From NCBI GenBank assembly GCA_013002105.1, contig JABDKS010000437.1, forward strand, positions 1-11,291: 11,291 nt of DNA. Direction: 5' to 3'. The notes beneath the pieces are model-generated. The model did no database searches. It saw only the letters and a program-made list of their open reading frames with translations, and was not told the origin of the DNA. The position numbers and the translations under genes were made by a program. This DNA comes from Pirellulaceae bacterium. Lineage in GTDB: Bacteria; Planctomycetota; Planctomycetia; Pirellulales; Pirellulaceae. Below, piece after piece: positions 5,902 to 11,291 of the stretch. Numbering within the stretch: position 1 is the first letter of the stretch; the number at the start of each line of letters is the position of its first letter.

Positions 5902-7935
5902 CTACGACAACAACTCTGCCTTGAGCGTTTTCTTGCATGCCCCGATGACCTTTTCGATCAATGCATCGGCTTGGTCGCCGCTCAGGGTCGCATCATGACG
6001 TTGCAATTCCACAGACATCAGAATGCGTTTTTTCTCTTTGCCGTCTTTCTTCGCGTCTCGATAGGTTTCGCGATAAGTCAACCTGGCGAGTTCTTCGCCG
6101 ATTGCGGCACGGACGACGTTTTCCATTTCGCTCCATCGTATCGACTCGGAGAGCACGAAATTCAGATCGCGCTGCACCGACGGGAACGAGCTGACCGATT
6201 GCTGCTGTGGAACCAGTTCCGAGGATGCCAGCAGAACCGAAAGCGAAAGTTCCGCGGCGACAACCGGCGCGGGCAATTTCCATTGTTTCAACGTCCGCGG
6301 ATCGACGATTCCCATGTAGCCCACCAAGACGTCATCAAGTGTCAGCTGGACAGCACCTCCCTTGACAAATCCGGCTCGGTGAACCGGTTCGACGACGGCA
6401 TCGTTGGCAATCCCAAGTCGTGAGATCAGCGTTTCGACGATTCCTTTGAGTGCAAAGAAATCGCCGCCGGCGACCAACCCCAAGCAATACTGCTCTGATG
6501 GCAGCGTATCATCGCTACCGTCGCTGTCATTGGGCAGATAAATGTGTGCGATCTCAAACAAATTCGCTTCCAGGCTGGCAGTCGCCCAGTTGTTCGCCCT
6601 CCCTTGCAGCAAACTCGGAATCAATGTCCGTCGGAGTCGTTTGGATCCCTTGAGCATTTGCGTCTGGGTTTGCAACGCGGGCAAATCGGTCCACGGGCTC
6701 AACGACTCGTCCAGTTTTTTGGTCACGACGCTCGGTGTCATCGCTTCGCTCAGTCCGGACGCTGTCAAAACCAGTCGGACACGTTCCATCGCGACATCAA
6801 AGGGTCGCTTTTGACTCGGAGCGACCGGGATGGGCGAGTCCTCGGGGATCTTGTCGTACCCGTAGATTCGTGCGACCTCCTCGATCAAGTCGGCTTCACG
6901 CGTCAAGTCATGACGCCAGGTTGGTGGGACAAAACAAATGCTGCCGGGTTGATCATCGCCATCGGCAGTGCAGCCTAGTTCATTCAAAATTCGCGTGACT
7001 TCTTGAGAATCGATATGGACCCCCAGGATCCGTTCGATCTCGCTGGACCGCAGTAGTATCGATTCACGCTCGGGGATCTCCGGTAAGGTGTCGATGATTC
7101 CTTTTGCGACCTTGCCACCGGCCATTTCTTGAATCAGTTGACAGACGCGTTGGCTTGCCCAATCGACTCCCTCGGGGTCAACCTTCCGTTCGAATCGATA
7201 CGACGACGGGCTTTGCAGCTTCAGTTTTCGAGCTGTATGGCGGACAAACAAAGGCGTAAAGATGGCGGCTTCGATCACCAGATCGGTGGTGTCTTCGTTG
7301 ACTTCCGAGTCAGCGCCGCCCATCACGCCGGCAATGGCGTCTGCTTGTTTTGCATCCGCGATGACGCAGGTCGTCTGATCCAGATCGTACGACTTGTGGT
7401 CGATCGCTTCGATCTTTTCCTTTTTGTCACCACGGCGAACGATGATCTTGGATCCGGCCACTTTGGCGTAATCGAACGCGTGCAGCGGTTGGCCACATTC
7501 CATCATGACGTAGTTGGTTGCGTCGACGACGTTGTTGACCGATGCGATGCCGACTGCCTGGAGCGATTCGACCAGCCACTTGGGACTCGGCCCAACTTTG
7601 ACACCTTGGATTACACGAGCGGTGTAGCGTGGGCAGCCTTCGAGGAATCGGTTTTCGACACTCAGTAACGAATCGACCGATTCACCGGACTCTTTCAACG
7701 AAACCTCTGGAATCGTGACGTTCAATCCATACAGCACAGCGATTTCGCGAGCGACGCCAATGTGACCGAGGCAGTCGCCGCGATTGCTGGTGACTTCCAG
7801 ATCGATGACGGGATCGCCGTCGACGATCGTCGTCCCTTCGTGATTGAGCCCGGAGAGACTCAAACGCGATTCGAGTTCTTCGCGATCCATCGAAAGGTCG
7901 ACGTACTTCGACAGCCACTTCCAAGAAACAAGCAT
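5902..7935 (-). CDS. pheT: Phenylalanine--tRNA ligase beta subunit, short form without tRNA-binding OB domain
   Basis: This 677-residue subunit pairs with PheS in the alpha2beta2 enzyme that charges tRNA-Phe. It starts like other PheT proteins (WKWLSKYVDL, SLSGLNHEG at 26-34). It then passes directly to DLEVTSNRGDCLGHIGVARE (45-64), so the EMAP/OB-fold tRNA-binding domain of ~110 residues found here in E. coli PheT (795 aa) is absent. The B3/B4 editing region follows (CPRYTARV, VDATNYVMMECGQPLHAFD, AGVMGGADSEV, YRFERKVDP). Next are the B5 domain (about 285-360, ending LIEEVARIYGYDKIP) and the inactive synthetase-like core. The C-terminal ferredoxin-fold anticodon-binding domain is about 580-677 (SFPSVQRDLNFV). 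The frame is intact on both sides of the missing domain, so this looks like a lineage form and not a fresh deletion. It lies 183 bp downstream of pheS. Confidence 0.95.
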   Translation of the reverse strand: MLVSWKWLSKYVDLSMDREELESRLSLSGLNHEGTTIVDGDPVIDLEVTSNRGDCLGHIGVAREIAVLYGLNVTIPEVSLKESGESVDSLLSVENRFLEGCPRYTARVIQGVKVGPSPKWLVESLQAVGIASVNNVVDATNYVMMECGQPLHAFDYAKVAGSKIIVRRGDKKEKIEAIDHKSYDLDQTTCVIADAKQADAIAGVMGGADSEVNEDTTDLVIEAAIFTPLFVRHTARKLKLQSPSSYRFERKVDPEGVDWASQRVCQLIQEMAGGKVAKGIIDTLPEIPERESILLRSSEIERILGVHIDSQEVTRILNELGCTADGDDQPGSICFVPPTWRHDLTREADLIEEVARIYGYDKIPEDSPIPVAPSQKRPFDVAMERVRLVLTASGLSEAMTPSVVTKKLDESLSPWTDLPALQTQTQMLKGSKRLRRTLIPSLLQGRANNWATASLEANLFEIAHIYLPNDSDGSDDTLPSEQYCLGLVAGGDFFALKGIVETLISRLGIANDAVVEPVHRAGFVKGGAVQLTLDDVLVGYMGIVDPRTLKQWKLPAPVVAAELSLSVLLASSELVPQQQSVSSFPSVQRDLNFVLSESIRWSEMENVVRAAIGEELARLTYRETYRDAKKDGKEKKRILMSVELQRHDATLSGDQADALIEKVIGACKKTLKAELLS

Positions 7936-8085
7936 TGTTTTTCGATCGGGAAAACGAGTGGTGAGTTATCGGTGGAAGTCGCTGAGTGACTGCAGTTCAC
8001 GGCCGCTACGGGCAACCGTCGACGACACGGTGGAGGTTCGGAAGTGGGACCAAGTCTGGAACCCCGTCCGCGTGAATCAATTATC

Positions 8086-8099
8086 CAGGACAGGTCCTG
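8086..8099. repeat. Palindrome copy D in the pheS-pheT gap
   Basis: CAGGAC-AG-GTCCTG is the core of the dispersed palindrome, followed by AACTACGTGA, which resembles the CCTACGA flank of copy B. It begins about 20 bp after the pheS stop, inside the transcript that should also carry pheT. Confidence 0.7.
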
Positions 8100-8118
8100 A
8101 ACTACGTGATCAATCGAA

Positions 8119-9150
8119 TCAAAACTGACGCAAAAATCGCAGGTCGCCACTGTACAGATCGCGGATGTCGGTGATCCCGTGGCGACGCATGCACAGTCGT
8201 TCGACCCCCAGTCCAAACGCAAATCCAGAGACTTCGTCTGGGTCGTACCCGACCGCCGTGAACACATTGGGATCGACCATTCCGGCACCCCCAAATTCGA
8301 TCCAAGTGCCGTTCCACAAAAAGTCGACTTCGACACTCGGTTCGGTAAACGGAAAAAACGAAGGCCGGAATCGGATCTCGACATCGCCGCCCAAATAATT
8401 CGTCGCAAAGACGCGAAGGACGGTTTTCAAATTGGCCATCGTGACATGGCGGTCCACCAGCAGGCCTTCCATTTGATGGAACATCGGAAAATGCGTTGCA
8501 TCGGGATCGTCAGGCCGATAAACGCGACCGAGCGAAATGATGCGAATCGGCGGCTGTTGGGTTTCCATCGTCCGAATTTGAACCGTGCTGGTCTGGCTGC
8601 GCAACAGCTGCGTACCTTCGACATTTCGTCCTTCAGCCGCGTTTTGCGCCGTCGCCAGATAAAAATTATCCAGCGGGTCGCGAGCCGGATGGTCTTCGGG
8701 AATGTTCAACGCGACGAAGTTGTGCCAGGGGTCTTCGACCTCCGGACCTTCGGCTGCCTCGAAACCCATCCGTCCCATGATCTCCATCAAGTGATTGATG
8801 GTTTGCGTGATCGGGTGAATGTGGCCAATGGTCGGTTGCAGTCCCGGCAGTGTGGGATCAAACGTTGGGTCGACACCCGAATCGTCGCTGCCACCGAGTC
8901 GCTCTTGTGCTTGTGCCAAGGCAGCGTCGATCGACTGCTTGACCTCGTTGAACTTCATCCCGGCCGACTTCTTGTCGTCTTTGCCGACACCGCCCATCTG
9001 CTTTTGGACGTCTTTCAGCCGGCCTTTCTTGGCACCGGTGAATGTTACCCGCGCGGCCTCTAACGAATCGGCGTCATCGGCCGAATCGAACGCGCTCAGC
9101 GCATCGTTTTGCAACGCGCTGAGGGACGCAAGGAAATCTTGAAGTGACAT
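8119..9150 (-). CDS. pheS: Phenylalanine--tRNA ligase alpha subunit
   Basis: This 343-residue protein is the catalytic subunit of PheRS. The N-terminal ~90 residues are charged and helical, as in the usual coiled-coil arm. The class II core shows [20 protein letters not shown], then [12 protein letters not shown] (motif 2 region), [27 protein letters not shown] and the C-terminal motif 3 block [18 protein letters not shown]. The ATG at 9150 begins [11 protein letters not shown] and lies 7 nt past the rplT stop; the frame is open further upstream, but that part overlaps rplT and is Arg-rich without family resemblance. The gene is directly followed by the palindrome-containing gap and pheT. Confidence 0.96.
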   Translation of the reverse strand: MSLQDFLASLSALQNDALSAFDSADDADSLEAARVTFTGAKKGRLKDVQKQMGGVGKDDKKSAGMKFNEVKQSIDAALAQAQERLGGSDDSGVDPTFDPTLPGLQPTIGHIHPITQTINHLMEIMGRMGFEAAEGPEVEDPWHNFVALNIPEDHPARDPLDNFYLATAQNAAEGRNVEGTQLLRSQTSTVQIRTMETQQPPIRIISLGRVYRPDDPDATHFPMFHQMEGLLVDRHVTMANLKTVLRVFATNYLGGDVEIRFRPSFFPFTEPSVEVDFLWNGTWIEFGGAGMVDPNVFTAVGYDPDEVSGFAFGLGVERLCMRRHGITDIRDLYSGDLRFLRQF

Positions 9151-9157
9151 GTGATCG

Positions 9158-9514
9158 CTAGGCGGCCAAGGCTTGCTTGACCTTGTCACAAATGTCCTTA
9201 AAGCCGGCTTCGTCGTGGATCGCCATCTCGGAGAGCGTCTTGCGATCCAATTCAATGCCAGCTTTCTTCAGCCCGTAAATGAACTCGCTGTAACGAATTC
9301 CGTGCTGACGGGCAGCGGCGTTGAGACGGATGATCCAAAGCTTACGGAATTCACGTTTCTTAACGCGACGATCACGGAATGCATACGCACCGCTTCGTAG
9401 CAACGTCTCTTTGACGGTTCGGGTCAGCTTACCGCGTCCACCGCGAAAACCCTTTGCACGCTTGAAAAGTCGTTTCTTTGACTTGTTCCGCGCCGCACCT
9501 TTGGTAGTACGCAT
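9158..9514 (-). CDS. rplT: 50S ribosomal protein bL20
   Basis: The 118-residue protein has the normal bL20 length and strongly basic N-terminus that threads into 23S r[31 protein letters not shown] and [15 protein letters not shown] are the conserved core. bL20 is needed early in large-subunit assembly and in E. coli and B. subtilis also represses its own operon. The ATG follows TAGGAT by about ten bases, a modest ribosome-binding site. The first residues ([14 protein letters not shown]) differ from the common MPRVKRG start. Confidence 0.97.
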   Translation of the reverse strand: MRTTKGAARNKSKKRLFKRAKGFRGGRGKLTRTVKETLLRSGAYAFRDRRVKKREFRKLWIIRLNAAARQHGIRYSEFIYGLKKAGIELDRKTLSEMAIHDEAGFKDICDKVKQALAA

Positions 9515-9714
9515 CGTTCGTAAATCCTAGCTTTTGAAAATGTGTTTCAGTTCAGGTCCCGACGATCGTGTCGCCGATGTTTTACCCAACCAAATGGAAT
9601 GTCTTTTCCTGAAGGAAAAAGGGGAATCGCGGAGCTCAGCGAACTGGCGGCCCGCAAGCGAGTTCGGATCGGATCCACACTCGCTGACACAAATGAACGG
9701 ATTCAGTTGTGTGT
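9515..9714 (-). promoter_or_regulatory. Structured 200-nt spacer between rpmI and rplT
   Basis: The two ribosomal genes are usually only tens of bases apart. This spacer holds several exclusive pairings: CGAACT/AGTTCG (9640-9645, 9661-9666), AGCGAG/CTCGCT (9657-9662, 9680-9685) and TCAGCGA/TCGCTGA (9636-9642, 9681-9687). A further 6-bp stem TTTTCC-TGAA-GGAAAA (9604-9619) lies nearer rplT, and GACACA/TGTGTC (9686-9691, 9710-9715) touches the rpmI stop. Overlapping alternatives resemble an attenuator or a bL20-binding leader, but no conserved L20 leader could be recognised. Confidence 0.35.
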
Positions 9715-9921
9715 CTAGTAGCTGTTGCCGTTGAGTGCTGCGTGGATCGTTTTTTCCATGCAAGTATCGACAGCCGTCGTACCGCGTAGGTTACGACGTT
9801 GTTTTTTGGAAAGTCCGCGAGCCAAGTGACTGGTACCGCTTTGGCGGTGCATGCATTTGCCCTTGGCTGTCAGGCGGAACCGTTTCTTGGTCCCTTTGTG
9901 GGTCTTGATCTTGTTACCCAT
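9715..9921 (-). CDS. rpmI: 50S ribosomal protein bL35
   Basis: The 68-residue protein matches bL35 in length and composition: KIKTHKGTKKRFRLTAKGK at the N-terminus, then SHLARGLSKKQRRNLRG. It is a small basic large-subunit protein. The ATG has no clear ribosome-binding site. In many bacteria infC lies directly upstream; here pyrF does, 176 bp away, and infC is not in the window. That gap shows no convincing promoter or terminator by eye. Confidence 0.95.
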   Translation of the reverse strand: MGNKIKTHKGTKKRFRLTAKGKCMHRQSGTSHLARGLSKKQRRNLRGTTAVDTCMEKTIHAALNGNSY

Positions 9922-10097
9922 CGTTTATCTCATCGCTTTTTGTTGGTTTTCTTGCCAGCATCGTGCTGAGTGGAATCGCGAAAGATACCGAAGAATCGTT
10001 GTTTTGGGAAGTGCCAATGTGGTCGCAAACCGCGTGTCGATGGGTCTCGTAGCCCGGTATTCACAGTGATTGCTAAGAATCACGATCTGACCGGCAA

Positions 10098-10994
10098 CTA
10101 TCGGAGCTGTTCATTCATTTCGCGTGTGGCTGCCTCGACCGCCTCCTGCCAGCGTGAATCGCCATATTTATCGCTAAATTCCGGCCTTTGATGGGCAAAT
10201 ATGATGTTTCGCGAGCTGTTGACGACCGCTCCAAGTCCCTCGGCGTCAAATCCACCTTGAACATCCGCCGCCGAACCGCCCTGGGCCCCAAAACCTGGAA
10301 TCAGAATCCAGCTGCCGGGCATCGCACTGCGCATCTGGGCAAGCTGCTCGGGGTACGTTGCCCCAACAACCGCACCCATCGGGCCGTAATTCGACTCGCC
10401 CAATCGGCCTTCGTTTAACTCCGTCAGTAACTCGGCGACCCGCTGATAAACGCTCTGCCCATCGGTCATTCGGTCTTGCAGCAGTCCGCCGCCGGGATTG
10501 GATGTTTTGACCAGCACAAAGACGCCTGCATCTCGCTGATCGCAAATTTCCACAAACGGCTCCAGAGAATCACGTCCCAGATAGGGGCTGACCGTCAGTG
10601 AATCGCTGCCCCAGGGACTTCTGTCTCCCGCCCCCAAATACGCCTGAGCGTACGCCGTTGCAGTACTTCCGATGTCATTGCGTTTGCCATCCATGATAAC
10701 GATCAAGCCGCACTCGTTCGCGTGTCGAACGACTTCGCCAAGAGCCACCGTTCCAGCCGGACCAAGCTGCTCGAAGAACGCCGATTGCGGTTTCACACAG
10801 GGGACGATGTCTTGGACAATGTCAATGATTTCGTTGCAAAACTGCGTGTAGGCGGCTGCCCAAGCATCGGGTGAATCGTTCGATACGCTATCACGAATGG
10901 GTGCGGGCAACTGTGCCTTACGCGGGTCCAACCCCACGCAGGTTACCGAGCGAGTCCGCTTCACCGCGTCGGCCAATTGATCCGCAAACTTCAT
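10098..10994 (-). CDS. pyrF: Orotidine 5'-phosphate decarboxylase, type 2
   Basis: This 298-residue enzyme decarboxylates OMP to UMP, the last step of de novo pyrimidine synthesis, in the cytoplasm. MDGKRNDIGSTATAYAQAYL (101-120) carries the catalytic D-x-K-x-x-D set (Asp102, Lys104, Asp107). VGLDPRKAQLP near the start, KPQSAFFEQLG (about 68-78), LVKTSNPGG and ILIPGFGAQGG (phosphate-binding loop) are also typical. The length and these blocks place it in the longer type 2 group (mycobacterial-like), not the ~230-residue E. coli type. The ATG lies 12 nt after the stop of the upstream frameshifted gene, with AGGGTGA as a possible weak ribosome-binding site, so the two may share a transcript. Confidence 0.94.
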   Translation of the reverse strand: MKFADQLADAVKRTRSVTCVGLDPRKAQLPAPIRDSVSNDSPDAWAAAYTQFCNEIIDIVQDIVPCVKPQSAFFEQLGPAGTVALGEVVRHANECGLIVIMDGKRNDIGSTATAYAQAYLGAGDRSPWGSDSLTVSPYLGRDSLEPFVEICDQRDAGVFVLVKTSNPGGGLLQDRMTDGQSVYQRVAELLTELNEGRLGESNYGPMGAVVGATYPEQLAQMRSAMPGSWILIPGFGAQGGSAADVQGGFDAEGLGAVVNSSRNIIFAHQRPEFSDKYGDSRWQEAVEAATREMNEQLR

Positions 10995-11006
10995 CTCGTC
11001 ACCCTG

Positions 11007-11291
11007 TTACTGTTTACTCTCGAAAACATCGTGCGCAAGTCGAAACGTCCCCGCGCCTTTGTCATTCGTACCACGAAGCTCAATGGCTTGGTAGCGTGCC
11101 ACATGGAAGCAATCTAGCTCGCAGAAATTCAACTCGAAGTCGTCGTATTGGTAGGGCCGGTGCCAACCTTGTCTTTACCCACAAGTCGGCTTTTGCAATC
11201 AACACTTTACCCTCCCGCGCATATGACTTTCCATTGGAAAACACGCTGTCGCGCTCGGGGTCGGTGGTGAGCCTAAGCGAGCCAACGGGGA
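11007..11291 (-). pseudogene. Unrecognised gene, C-terminal part, split by an apparent frameshift
   Basis: Two open stretches in different frames together read as one protein. From the window edge (11289) to about 11176 one frame gives PVGSLRLTTDPERDSVFSNG, then SYAREGKVLIAKADLWVK. From 11174 to 11007 the neighbouring frame gives 55 residues, RQGWHRPYQYDDFELNF, then CELDCFHVARYQAIELRG and TNDKGAGTFRLAHDVFESKQ, ending at TAA. The second frame has an in-frame TAA at 11177-11175, just where the first must take over. Removing one base in the TAAAG at 11173-11177 (plus-strand CTTTA) would join them as WVRQGWH. If the first frame is simply continued it becomes Arg/Leu/Pro-rich and stops at 11082-11080, as a shadow frame would. 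No family was recognised. A sequencing error is as likely as a real mutation. Confidence 0.55.

Noticed and set aside
9151..9255. Upstream start for pheS
   Set aside because: The extension overlaps rplT and is an out-of-frame shadow rich in Arg and Ser; the ATG at 9150 gives the normal PheS N-terminus.
9604..9619. TTTTCC-TGAA-GGAAAA hairpin as terminator between rpmI and rplT
   Set aside because: The stem is short and AT-rich and is not followed by a proper T-run beyond the stem; termination here would cut off rplT.

Overview
The window looks like a chromosomal segment of a planctomycete of the Rhodopirellula/Pirellulaceae type. This rests on four things: moderately GC-rich housekeeping genes, mostly weak or absent Shine-Dalgarno sequences, a short PheT that lacks the OB-fold tRNA-binding domain, and an intergenic repeat (core TAACCCGACGCGTCAGCGAG, read in one frame as NPTRQRG) that I recall from Rhodopirellula-like genomes. 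The assignment is by recognition only; no search was run.

Left part (1-3065), minus strand. A truncated membrane protein with an HESGH motif (M50-like) runs off the left edge. A 350-bp gap with two copies of a perfect or near-perfect palindrome follows. Then comes a set transcribed leftwards: a FabZ-like 3-hydroxyacyl-ACP dehydratase, a FabI-like enoyl-ACP reductase overlapping it by 4 nt, and a class IV (branched-chain) aminotransferase. The first two supply successive steps of fatty-acid elongation.

Centre (3066-5901). A divergent LarA-family (DUF2088) nickel-pincer racemase homologue and a RimI-type protein N-acetyltransferase lie on the plus strand, followed by a strong intrinsic terminator. 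A gene-free tract of about 690 bp comes next. It holds a cluster of hairpin units built from one ~23-bp repeat in inverted pairs with a constant 16-17 nt loop. This is the most unusual structure in the window.

Right part (5902-11291), minus strand. Genes in transcription order are a frameshifted unknown gene (right edge), pyrF, rpmI, rplT, pheS and pheT. This is the classical L35-L20-PheS-PheT translation cluster, but pyrF rather than infC precedes rpmI. A structured 200-nt spacer separates rpmI from rplT, and a palindromic repeat sits in the gap between pheS and pheT.

No tRNA, rRNA, CRISPR array, transposase or phage gene was seen. The candidate new biology is the repeat/palindrome system, not a protein system.
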